Positions 10,401-21,800 of a DNA stretch of 64,000 nucleotides are shown in pieces. A program made the translations under genes and the position numbers. Source of the DNA: Cloeon dipterum (lineage: Eukaryota; Arthropoda; Insecta; Ephemeroptera; Baetidae). Positions within the stretch are counted from its first letter, which is position 1. Every line of letters begins with the position of its first letter. Under the pieces are notes generated by a model that searched no databases, had not been told where the DNA came from, and saw nothing but the letters and a program-made list of their open reading frames with translations. Location of the stretch: assembly GCF_949628265.1 (NCBI RefSeq), contig NC_088788.1, positions 34,520,335 through 34,584,334 of the forward strand, in the 5' to 3' direction.

Positions 10401-12400
10401 GAACCTACCTCAAATCACGCGACTGACAATGAATGGTTTTTCAATGCCCTTGTGGCGAACATTATTCACTGCGCCCTCAAATTATGGTATTTTATATTCA
10501 CCAAAATGCGGGGATTCAGCCAACCGTTGGTGTTGCCGTGGGTCGTGGGTCGGCCGTGGTCCTCGATGGCCGTCTGGCGTTCGCAGGTCGCCTTCCTGTC
10601 CGCTCATTTCAGGTTAGAGGGTATAACAGAGCAGCAGCACCGCGCTCGTTCGCTCCGGCAACGCGATCGTAATTTCGATTACGGTTTACTATTCACACCT
10701 CACAATTAACCGGTTCACTTATCATCACAATTAGCAGGTTTGCATTGCTCTGCGTGTGTTTTGTAACCGGTCAAGTCAGCTGACGGAGAATCCTCCCACA
10801 ACCACGAATTTCGAACCAAACCCGGTCTCTAACAATAAGGGACGGTCACCACCCAGCTATAGTCAAATTATTACCCATTTTAAGGTAAAATTTCAGATTT
10901 TGCAAATTAGTTCTCGAAAAATGAATGCGTTTATTATCAATGATATTTTTGCTTGATATCAATAATTGATCGATCAAACGGTGTGTGCGAATTATGAGCT
11001 CAATTTTTCTTCTTTAGAAATGAATATCCACTTTTAGACCACATAAAAAGTTAATAATATATGCCAGTTTCTTTAGGCATGGTTTTGCATATCGGTATAT
11101 GTAGATCTCTGTCAGCGAGTGAGCGCGGTAATATCAAAGGAAGTTGTGTGTGACGCTGCGCACAGCTCAAAGAATAATAATCAACAAATGGAAAACATGA
11201 CACAGATAAGGTGAAAAATCTTGCAGAAGGTTAGATGAATTTGGCAATATTATTTGGTCCGTATTGAAGCAGTATGGCAAGCAGCAGCGGAACGGAACCA
11301 GAATCCAGTGAGTCAGAGGGTGTGCCATCGACTTAGGCGTCGTGACGGTCATGGTCTTGACCTCGGCACCGCGGTTGAGGCAGGCGGTGTGGACTGGACA
11401 ACTGGTGGACAATGGGCACGGTATGGGACGGCGCCGGATGCAGAATGTGTGCGGTGCTTCCGGTGTGCGGCACGTTCCAGCCGACGTTGCTCACGTTGCC
11501 GGGACCTCCGCCGACGGCTTCGTGGTACACGACGGGGATGCGTTAGGTGGCTGTATTTTCCCTTCGAACGGGGGCAGACGGCTCGCCAACCTGACGAGAC
11601 CAGTCGATAGAAGGTGCTTTGACGGCCGACCTTTACTTCTTGAGAAATAAATCCTGATTTCCAACCAGCCTTTTGGCTCGCATTGTTAAGGCATTATCGG
11701 GAGTGTCAAAGCAAGTAGATATTTGAGAAGTTCGAGGATCTAATACTGCGGCTGCCCAATGTTAGAGAAGGCAAAAGGTGGTTGCTGAACAATAATTATG
11801 TGACTCGGATCGAAATGCTCAAATAACTCAACAGGCTGGGAGGCGCACCGGCACCGACTTGCCACTTGCTGGTTTTCGCACTTTTCCAGCGGCTTTTTAG
11901 GGGCAAATGCCTCGGTGCGGGGAGGCGAAAAGATGGCCACGATTGGGCCCTAGCTCCTCTGCGGCCACTCGGGCCCCATGTCATGTTATCCGCTCGGCGG
12001 TGTTATTGGGACCTACTGGGACCTGGTGAGCTCAAAGCTCACGAGATGTGCTGAGCAGAGGTTAAATCAAATTCTCGGTATCAGAGCCTAATCAATCAGC
12101 ATCAGCTGTTCTTTTATCTTTTTCCAGCCAATTTTACTCATTTAACGAAAACGACACGACACAGATATCAGCAAGAAGAGGGGGGGGGGGGGTTGCCGCG
12201 GTCAGCCCTCGCAGCCACTGAAACCTACTTTTAGCAATGCAAATGCAGCGAGCAAATTTTCTCGGAAATTTAAACTGCATAACCTGGGTAAATTTTAGAT
12301 CTTTTCAAATTTTCATAGCATATTATATTCAAGGTAAAAGGAATAAATTATTTTTCACAACTTTTCAACACGCTGATCCACTTTGAAGATCGAATTATTT
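10270..12400 (+). repeat. Segmental duplication, copy A
   Basis: Several blocks here recur in the same order at 14.0-17.0 kb. GGTCGGCCGTGGTCCT-type sequence near 10540 matches 14310. 10780-11000 (CTGACGGAGAAT ... GTGCGAATTATGAG) matches 16620-16840. 12255-12375 (CGGAAATTTAAACTG ... TTCAACACGC) matches 16895-17020. Copy A contains about 1.2 kb (11.05-12.2 kb) that copy B lacks. Confidence 0.65.
11250..12060. other. GC-rich stretch of unknown nature
   Basis: Two GC-rich blocks (about 11250-11650 and 11820-12060) stand out from the AT-rich surroundings and are open in several frames on both strands. No domain is recognised and no frame has clear splice support. They are absent from the sister segment at 14-17 kb, so they may be an insertion or a remnant of a lost gene. 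A 13-base G run follows at 12180-12192. Confidence 0.3.
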
Positions 12401-14000
12401 TAAACCAAACGTGTGTATTATGTACCCACTGTGCGGGATGTATGTAAATCGCAGATAATTATAGGTAAACTGTCGAACAAAATGTTGGCCATAACTCAAA
12501 AGACAACCGCAATCTGCAACGCCGGGAATAAACAAACACGAATTCGCATGAGAGCTGCATTACCTAATTTACCTTCTACATTAATGCCCTCCTCGATTTG
12601 GATGCTACTGATTCGCCGAACAACGATTACCCTGTGCATATCTCACAATTAGAGCCAGATTTTGATTTAATATTATGGTTTTGTCAGGCTTGAACAACTT
12701 CCTCTTACAATTAGAGCACCAGCCGACATGTGGGATAGCCAAAGTGCTGCAGGATATTAACACTGCGGGATGATTTTCCGATTTTCCAATCTTGGCCGCT
12801 AACTTCTGCTTTGCAAAACATATATGTCTTAATACATTTAGGCATTTTGTATGAAACAATTTTAATTATCAACCAATATGAACCTGTGCAAATGTGTCAT
12901 TTGTATTACACTGCATGTAATAAATCGTTACCTGTTCAAGAGTTTGAATCCCTGAATAGTAACACACACATAGAATGCAGAAATTGCAGGACTTATAGTT
13001 TTTACATCTGACATGCAATAATATAGGATATGAACAATTAACAAATAGTGGCTACCTCTCCCTGGGAACAATCCGTTAATTTTTAAAATCCGTGATTTTT
13101 TTAAATTTCGACTTAACCGAAAAAATGGCAGAAAAAATTTAAAAAAGGACAAATTTGAAAAATTGCACACGGACAGACATTCTCCATAGAGTGGCATAGA
13201 TTAGGTCTGGAATAGGCACCGTCCGGCCCATAGGGCTCCGAAAACAAAAGTTTGAATTGAAATAATCGCGTTTTTTGGACTTAAAAAATAAAAAAAAAAC
13301 AGCGGCTGTAACATGGGTAAGTAAAAACCAAAATTAATTAGCCTCGCCGTAAAATTCTACACCTCTTAGGCCCCTTTGCTGCCCTCGTCCGCCCCTGCGA
13401 TGTTTTAAGGTTTTTGTTTTTTTTCTTTTAAATTCACCTGAGGGTCGCTCGGTTACCGCCTTATTCCTTCGTCAAAACGTGTCGATTGTTCGGGGTTTGC
13501 ACCAAAATGCGCAACTTTGCCGATTTTATTTTTATTCGATTGTAAATTTTTATTGCGGATAATCAGCATCAGCAGAGCAACTTACCTATGTATACCTTTG
13601 CCCCATTCTACATCCCCGCATTCAGAACAACCAAATTACCATTTTTAGGTAACAGAAGGAAAATTATGTACACCGAAAATCGCACAAATTTTCGGCCGGT
13701 GTTATCCTGTATGTATTTTAAGTAGGGAACATGCCGACATTGCCGACTCACCTATTTTGTTCGTAAAAATGTAAAAATTCAGCTAATGAGATTTCCAAAT
13801 AATATGAGAAAATATTTCAAATACATATTTGTGCACAAAAAGAACCAGTCGATTCTTTTTGGGTGTTATTTTGGAGAACATACATAGATTATATGTACAT
13901 GCATGTAGCTGCTTGTTGGTTCTCGAGTTATTAATCGCAAAAACTGGAAAAAGTTAGATCACACCTAATATTCACCTACATCTGACCTGCATCTCACCTA
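12400..14000. other. Gene-poor AT-rich spacer
   Basis: No supported gene. Short Cys-containing frames at 12605-12859 (minus, ..WCSNCKRKL..) and 12811-13011 (plus, ..ACNKSLPVQEF..CRNC..) look faintly zinc-ribbon-like but lack splice or start support. Confidence 0.35.
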
Positions 14001-14410
14001 TCCTTAATCCATATCCCATTGAAACTAATGCTAAAACGGAGAATTCCATCCGCCGGCCAACCTTCGGACCGAATCGGCCACTTCGTCGGCCACACTGACA
14101 TAAACAAAATGATAACGAAAAACCTCCAATCGAATAAACGGTTCGCGAGTTATTACCGAAAATGTAAAAACATTATTGGCCGGACGAAGCTAACAATTCG
14201 CGCCACTGCGAATTCTCGACTCCCCCAAAATTTAGTTGTACTCACCAAACATGCGGTAACTCCGTAACTCGGTCATCCACCGGTGTGGCCTTTCGGCTGC
14301 GGGTCGCCCATCGGCCGTGGTCCTGGTGGCCGCCTGGTATAGTCGCTATGGTACATAATCTCCTCCCGCTCAATCCCGATTTCAGTCCTCTCGGTTCAGC
14401 ATCGTGCACG

Positions 14411-14441
14411 CTAAGGAGAGTAGAGTCTCTACTCTCCTTAG
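14411..14441. repeat. Perfect 15-bp hairpin at the left end of the foldback
   Basis: CTAAGGAGAGTAGAG, one T, then its exact reverse complement. A nearly identical hairpin sits at the other end (16535-16566), which makes these terminal structures of the element rather than chance. Confidence 0.85.
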
Positions 14442-16534
14442 TGCACGCTGTCACCTGCACCTGTCACTCACGCAATGCCGATTGCCGCTGCTATGGAGAG
14501 CTTTTCGTTCGTGCCGCGGAAATTTGATCGAAACCTCTACGTCGCCGCTGGACACTTTGATTGACAGTCAAAATTTCCAATGGAAAATTTGACTGATCCC
14601 TATGGTAGCAAATTTTACAGGGGCAACAAAAAATTGATTTTCATGGACCTCATTGGTGAAAAGGAACAAATTAAACCAAAATATATCACCTTTAGGCATT
14701 TCCAACAATTAATAGTGTGTTTCTTCATTTTATAATAACCGCATGTTGTCTTTCGATTGCAGATTCTAGTCAGTTTCAAGTATTTACTTTGCAACTTTGC
14801 TCAGAATGGTCCTAAAACAAAAATTAAAAATCCAACTAACTCCTCTCAACAAGGCAAAAAACTTTTATGTTGACCTCAAAGTGGTAGGTCAAAGGTCAAG
14901 GTCATAAAAATTGATTTTTGAAATTTAAACTCAAATTTGAAAATGAACATATCGGAATTTTTTATTTTTACTATAGCCATTTTGTAGAGCATAAAAAATA
15001 AAGTAAAAAACATTTAAATTTGGAATGGAGTTTTTCCTTATTCTGTAATAAAAAATGAAAAACTTCGAAAATCCTTGTTTTTCGAGGTTGGTGAAAAACG
15101 ACGATCGACTAAATCTCGGCTTCTAATCATCAAATTTTAATAAACCACATGCCGTTAGACTTGTCTCGACGTCCTCAAGTGTACTAGAGGGGTAAGAAAC
15201 CCACCAACCCCCAAACCCCTTTTAACCCCCTCAATAACGTGAATTTATAATTTTTTCGTCCGTTTCAACCCATTGGCACGACGTTGACGAGTAATTGTCT
15301 TCTTCAAACCAATTCAGTTACTTAGTTCACTCAAAGATGAGTCTATCAGTACTTATTTTTTTGTAAATAGGACCCCCACAACCCAAGATTCGGGTGCACA
15401 AAGTTTTTTTATCGAGATAGATGCAGTAAAATAAATTAATTTCCCGTTATTGAGGGGGTTAAAAGGGAGTAGGGGGTTGGTGGCTCTCATACCCCTTTAA
15501 TGTACTTGAGGATGTCAAGATGAGTCTAACGGTATTCGGTTTTTCAAAATCTGATGATTATTAGAAGCCGAGATTTAGTCGATCGTCGTTTTTCACCAAC
15601 CTCGAAGAACAAGGATTTTCGAAGTTTTCATTTTTTATTACAGAATAAGGAAAAACTCCATTCATAATTTAAATGTTTTTCACTTTATTTTTTATGCTCT
15701 ACAAAATGGCAATGAAAAAAATAAAAAAATTCCGATATGTTCATTTTCAAATTTGAGTTTAAAATTAAAAATTTTTTATGACCTTGACCTTTGACCTACC
15801 ACTTAAGAGGTCAACATTAAAGTTGTTTGCCTTGTTGAGAGGAGTTAGTTAGTTGTTTTTTAATTTTTGTTTAAGGACCGCACCCTTAGCAAAGTTGCAA
15901 AGTACTCAAAATTCCCAGATTTTGAAATTTTAACGCCCGGAAAACCCGCAAATATTGGGGAATCGTAGTTTTCTCTACTGTTTTGTCGGTAAATTAGGGC
16001 AAAGTTGACTAAAAAAAACTTTCGTCAAAATCCATCGACCCCTGGACAACAATTTGTTGCTTTCAGAGATTTTTGCTCAAAAACTTAATACCCTGAAAGT
16101 AATGTGATTTTAAAATTTATCTGCTGGCACATTTAAAAACCAAAATAGAACTTTACTGTATTCAAAACGGCTTAAAACTATGATTTTAGTAGCTTGCTGT
16201 TGGTTTCTCTTCATTCGCATGCGATGTTGCGACGCGATACGCAGTGCGCATGCTCCTTGCCATGGCGGAACAGCATCAAGCAGGAGTCGAGTCTTTAATT
16301 TTTGGTGTTTTTAAATATTTCACGGCACTATATGGAACTAACTGTGATGTCAGCTGATCGATAGGCGTGTCTTAAGTAAGTGGCTGAAATAAAAAAAGTT
16401 ATGTCGGAAATAGGGATCAGTCAAATTTTCCATTGGAAATTTTGACTATCAATCAAAGTGTCCAGCGGCGACGTAGAGGTTTCGATCAAATTTCCGCGGC
16501 ACGAACGTTTTACTCTTAACTCTCCTTCCTTGGC

Positions 16535-16566
16535 CTAAGGAGAGTAAAGAGTCTCTACTCTCCTTA
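16535..16566. repeat. Hairpin at the right end of the foldback
   Basis: CTAAGGAGAGTAAAGAG followed by TCTCTACTCTCCTTA; the arms pair with a single-base bulge. It is the counterpart of the perfect hairpin at 14411-14441. Confidence 0.8.
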
Positions 16567-17052
16567 CCTTGGCCGCTGCATTACTCGGCGTGTGGCGTGT
16601 GCATTATTGTCGTCATCAACAGCCAGCAGACGGAGAATTCTCTCAAAACCCCGAATTTCGGACCAAAACCGGTCTCAATATAAACTCATCACAATAAGTA
16701 ATCAATGATAAAATAGTGTACCCAAGTTCAAGGTTAAATTTCGGAATTTGAAATTTTTCTAGAAAATTAATGTGTCAGTAATATTTTTGCTTGTTGATAT
16801 CGCCGATTAATCGATCGAACGGTGTGCGAATTATGAGAGGTTAGAGAAATTCAATTTCCACGCCGCTTATAATTTGCATTCAAACTTAAGTGCCGATTTC
16901 CTCAGAAATTAAACTGGGTTAATTTTAACTCTTCTCAAATTATTGAAAATATCGAAGAAAAATCAATTAAGGAAGAATAAATTTCTGCCAGTATTAAATC
17001 TTCCGCCAGTTGAACACGCGTCATCAAGTCTCCTCCATTGAGACCAGATTGA

Positions 17053-17208
17053 GACCTGGTGCAGCTAGCTATTATACTGGTCTTTGGTTGTAGTACATAT
17101 GAGGATGCTCCTCATCTGCCAACGGGGATGCGACAGCTCTTCTCTGCTGTTGTCAACGAGTTCATTCCTTGGTGGGCCAGTGAACGAGCACTGTGTTTCC
17201 CAGAGTGA
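17053..17208 (+). pseudogene. Relic of a TREX last exon
   Basis: The frame begins DLVQL and ends VVNEFIPWWASERALCFPE plus stop. It aligns over the same 51-codon length with the last exon of the three TREX copies (DLVQQL ... LVDQFVPWINKHAKIFPVQ, stop). The Exo III His and Asp are not recognisable and an in-frame TGA lies immediately upstream. No other TREX exon was found nearby. It is a much older and more diverged member of the cluster. Confidence 0.65.
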
Positions 17209-17359
17209 AAGGTTTTTAACCCTTTGAATACGATTTTTTCTTACATTCCTTCATTAGACTGGGAAAGTTGCGTGGAAGACATTCAGGAGTAAATCATACA
17301 CATCTAAAACTAAACTATTATCAATGAAAGCCTTAAAGAAGTTCACATTTCAACTTAAT

Positions 17360-17365
17360 TTTATT
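17360..17365 (-). terminator. Poly(A) signal of the RhoGEF gene
   Basis: AATAAA on the minus strand about 220 bp after the stop at 17586-17588. The intervening 3' UTR has no notable features. Confidence 0.5.
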
Positions 17366-17585
17366 TGTGAAGTTAAAATACATTCACACTCTGTCAGCGA
17401 AATTTACAAATATAAATAAAAAGTACGACTCGACTTCTGTTTTACTCACAAGTAAAATAGAACTATCAATTTTGGTCATAAAAATACACCCTTTAGCCTA
17501 AGTTAGAAGAGTTGGCTTGTTATTTGATTGGACTTAAGTTTGGTAAAACGACTGGGTTTGACTGGGGTGTCGCGGCGGTAAAAGG

Positions 17586-18850
17586 TCACTGTGTGGCGGC
17601 AGCTGTCGGCGATTCGGCAGACCACGATTCCTCCAGACTAGCGCTCAAATCCGAAATAATGCCGCTCTCTGCTTGAGACAAGAAAATAATTCGTTAAGCC
17701 ACTTGGCACGCTTGAATAATGTATCATTACCAAGGGAAGAATGGCTGTTCAGTGTGTTTGAGCGCAGCGTCGAGTGTTCTGCTGATCCATAGTTTGAGCC
17801 TGCAGAGGACGAGGATGACGAGGACACGGAGACAACTGAGTGCGGCCTCCGTGGCCTTCTCTCAGCAGAGCTGATCGCAACTGAGCTTCGAAATCGCGCA
17901 CCAGCTGCAAAAAATGGTCAAATTAGAGACAATTTAAGAACAATTAATTAAAATAATCCTGTTTGAAGCATTTTTTTAAATTTTATCCACCAGGAGAAGA
18001 ATTCTTTGAGTTGACTGGTTAAAATTGGTGAGATACAAATTTAATCTTTAATAAAAGGCTGCGAAAACAAGACGGGGATGTTTTTTTCGGAAATAGAATA
18101 ATTTTAGACTGGGGCAAAAAAGACATTTATTGAAACATAATTTTTGCCCCATCGAAAGTTTTATGCTAAAATATAGCATTTTTCCGATTTTCTTGCTTAA
18201 ACGTTATCATTAAACGTCATTTTCTTGACAAGCAGAATGCTCCAAGAGCACAAAAAATGATAAAAACTCACGATTAGAAATAGACATTGTTGAGTAAAAT
18301 TATACAGTGTACCATTTATCCTTTGCTGGGAGAGACTCAAGCCAAAAGTTATTCCAATTGTTCCCTCAATCAACCCTTTAACCCCTCCTATGAATAAAAA
18401 ACAAAATGAAAAAATCAAAGTGCAGAAGATTGCAAAAAAGATGAAAAATTCAGGATAGTATAAGGAAATATTTTAAAATGCAGCAAATATTTTTATTTTT
18501 CAGTTAAATTTGGGAATAGTGTTGAAGGGGTGGTTAGGGGGACGGTTAAAGGGACATCTGAATTGGGATCCACCCAACGGTAAAAAATTTCCTTGAAAAT
18601 TAAAACTGTGGCCAAAATTTCTACTAGCGACACAAAATCATGCTCGCATCTACAGTTTTTAGACTAAATTTCACAGGACACTTCCTTCATACTCCTTGAA
18701 ACGAGAAATATTTAAAATATTCAGAAAACAAACCTTTGGAGAGCTGCGAGAGGCCGATAGATCTGTCAGAAATCTGGTCCTGACTTGGTCTGATGTCCAG
18801 GCAAGGCTTGTTCCCAATCCCCATGCTGGACATTTCTGCCAAGCGCACCT
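17586..18850 (-). CDS. RhoGEF gene: C-terminal tail exons
   Basis: Exons 18734-18850, 17731-17904 and 17586-17668 encode a Ser-rich, probably disordered tail with RRPRRPHSVVSVSSSSSSS and a final acidic/Ala stretch ending AAATQ. The basic-Ser pattern suits kinase sites. The donor after CTTG (GTAATG) gives a correct join (L-E-S) to the last exon; reading through it would end the protein at ALFRI instead. Confidence 0.8.
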
Positions 18851-21800
18851 CTGGAAACAAAATCAAAATGTTACCATCCTGTTGCAAACTGAACCAGAAT
18901 GCTCACCTCTGTTTTTGAGCGCCTGTTGCCAGAGCAGATTTGAAATTTCTTTGGTCCACGCAGCCTTGACGTCAGAAGAGGCGGTGTACAAGGTGAAAGT
19001 GTCGTTGGGCTTTCGTTTGCGGAACCAAATCTCAAATTTGTTAGGCGAGTCAGCCACCAGCGCTGTCAGCCCGATATCCGTCATTTTTATGCTGTTCTTG
19101 TACACAAACAAATCCAAATTCTGCGGAACAAATAACAATCATAATTATTAATCTACAGTGTTAGGTCAATTTTGGCTTTAACTGAAACCCAAGGGATGCA
19201 TTGGGAACAAGACTTTTTCAGGATGTTACCCCTTTTTAAGGGGCGGGGGGGGGGGGAAATTGTGAATTGACAAACCTTTCGATCTGGGAATTTGCGTGCT
19301 TTGCTGAAGAGAATGAGTTCTTCGAAAAGGAAAACGTGGCGAACGCATTTCCTTCCTCTCGGACCCTGGCTCACGATGAACTCGTTTTGGCGCAAAAGCC
19401 GACCCTGCTCTTTTAAATTGACCTGGAAAATTACGCCTCCTTCAAATCTAGCTCATAATTTTAAAGGCACGGTTAGCTTACGTCACAGTTGGTGAGCGAA
19501 TCCATGGCCAAGAGGTCGTTGCCGTGGCGGAGCTGAAACCGGACCATGGCCTCGGCGGTGATCAAATCGGCCGCCTGCCCGCCAGCCGCGTGTTTGAGCA
19601 TTTGCTGCAGGAGAAGGGCGTACTTGCCCATTCGCTGGACGGGCTTCAGCAGGTAACTTGCAAGGTCCATCTTGTCGCCCAGCTCAGCTTGCTTTGTCTG
19701 GAATACAAAAATTTAATCAAGGGAAAGAAAGGAAAGATGGTAAATACGCACTCTGAAGAAGGCAGCGCCATAATCAGCGAGCAATGCATCTGACTTGGGT
19801 TTATTCTTGTTGTACAAGGCGTACAGGTAAAATCTGTCCTCCTGGAAATTGAAAAATGTGAATCAGTTTCGAGTTTCCAAACATTTTCAAGGGTCGTACA
19901 TATTTGAGAAAGATGTTGGCGACTGCGAGCGGTCGCTTCTCGCACTTTTCCAGCTCTAGAAGGAAAAAGTGGCGGTGAAACTCGCAGATTTTTTCGATGT
20001 TGCCGAAAACCACATTCCGTTGTCCACGCAACGCTTGCGGAATGTCATCTCGCAGTAGCTCTGGCACATAATGCTGCAAAATAAAATTGATTTTAGTTTG
20101 CGAATTCATAAAAAAAAATTGAAATTACCTCAATTACATATTCAAGCGCTCTGACGTAGTCTCGTTCAGTCTGGATCATTTCTCTCAGTATCAAAAGTAA
20201 TGTTCTGAAAAGAATTGACAGAAATTATATTGGGGCTGTATAGACGATATTTATTATAATTAAATTGCTATTATTTTTGCGGAAATTAACTAAAGCATGA
20301 AAAATCACCTCTGTGTTTTAAGGACGTTTGGGTCTGCTGTAGGGTCAGCAGCTTCCAAGGGTGGGGTCTGCAGCTGCTCAAGGTGCGCGTTTGGGGTCAA
20401 CGGACCCTTCTCCACCGCCGCTGCGTCCGCCTCTTCCTCTTTTGTACACTCACTGCTGCAATAAAACCCACGTTTGCGTTACACACACCTCGGCCTGATT
20501 TGCGAAACTGGACTCGCCTCTTTTGGTCGTCGGAGGCCACGGACGCCACGCTGCTGCTGCCCTCCTCGTCGGGCCACGACTGGGCTCTTGGGTCCGGCCA
20601 GCAGGTGCAACTTGAGAGGCGGTTTCGCACCGACTCCATCGCAGTAATGCAGCGCGTCTCAGTCTCCTGAAAATCGAAAGTTGCAATTTAAAAGAGGTTA
20701 AAAAACTTTTCTACAGACTGGGTAATTGGCTAATATTTTTATTAGTTCTAAGATTAACTTACAAAGCCTGGAAATTTTTTTATTTTATTCCACGTCAAAA
20801 ATTAATCAAATTTCATCCAAATTGCGCAAAAACTGTACTTTTAAATAAATTAACAGCAGGTAATTTTCTTAAAAATTAAAAAAATGCTAAAATCGTCAAA
20901 TCGAAAATTTTCACCGCTGTACGTGGTTCACTACACGAATTTGATGTCTTGCAGAAAAAAAATAAAAGAGTTTCCTCGCAAGTAAAATAAGTCAGCGGAA
21001 TATAATTTTAGAAGGAGATAAATTTGTCGTGGTTTAATTATTTTCAGTCACCTGGCAATGCTCTGCGAGCTTTTGGTTGCGCAGCTTCCTTGCGAGTTGA
21101 GACATTTCTGCTAGGTGCGAGGCGCAAGGTGCTGGATGTGCCATCACATGCAGACGAAGCGCTTTCTCGTCCGCCTCACGCAGCCTGCAGTCTGCTTCAC
21201 TTGCCCATTCTTCAGCCTGATATTCCGCATTTAATTTTATTGAAAATATTAAACAAATTATTTCTACCTTTGCGACAAGTGCGAGACAACGGTGTGCGTC
21301 CTCGAAGCGCTCTCGTGCCTCCTCCAGGCGACCACCGAACCCTCTCAAATGTTGCTTCAGTGATCGTGCCAGCGTCGAGAGAGTGCCGCCTCCGGAGGAC
21401 TCGCATCCAGCCCCGGCTGCCTCCTCTGCCAGGTTGGATGCACGCTCCATGTGACGCTGAAACAAAAAATAGTGCATGTTCTCAATAACTGCTAAAAAAG
21501 ATTATTAAGCTTAAGAACGTTTTTTTAAATCCAAAGTCTCATCCCTCGTGCAAATATTTTGACATCTAAGCAAATTCTTATGGATCAGATGATGGATAAA
21601 TAAATAAAAAATTTACTCAAAAATTCTGGTTATGAAAAAAAAGGAAAAGGAACCATGTTTCTTATTTCCTTTGAAATTCATTCAGTTTGAGCTACCCATT
21701 TGTTTTTGTTTTTCTATTGGATGAAGGTCATTGTAAAATAATATCTATTTGGAGTATGTAGACAAATTTGTGAAATTTGGCAACAGTTTTTATGGTGGGC

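Larger units (their letters stand above)
14404..16590. mobile_element. Foldback element of about 2.2 kb
   Basis: A long imperfect inverted repeat. Outer arms: 14500-14605 pairs with 16405-16510 (shared CGTCGCCGCTGGACAC and its complement). Middle arms: 14800-15070 pairs with 15640-15900 (shared GACCTTTGACC and its complement). Inner arms: 15070-15245 pairs with 15440-15640. The central spacer is about 195 bp. The right arm is about 300 bp longer (15.9-16.4 kb), from an insertion there or a deletion on the left. Each end carries its own hairpin. No transposase frame is present, so it is non-autonomous. Single arms of the same family occur elsewhere in the window. Confidence 0.8.
14000..17030 (+). 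repeat. Segmental duplication, copy B, split by a foldback element
   Basis: The flanks 14000-14400 and 16590-17030 match copy A at 10.27-12.4 kb in order, while 14.4-16.6 kb has no match there. This implies that the foldback element entered the duplicated segment after the duplication. Confidence 0.6.

Noticed and set aside
12605-13011. Zinc-ribbon-like frames on both strands
   Set aside because: Cys spacing does not match a known family and neither frame has a start, splice site or conserved neighbour.
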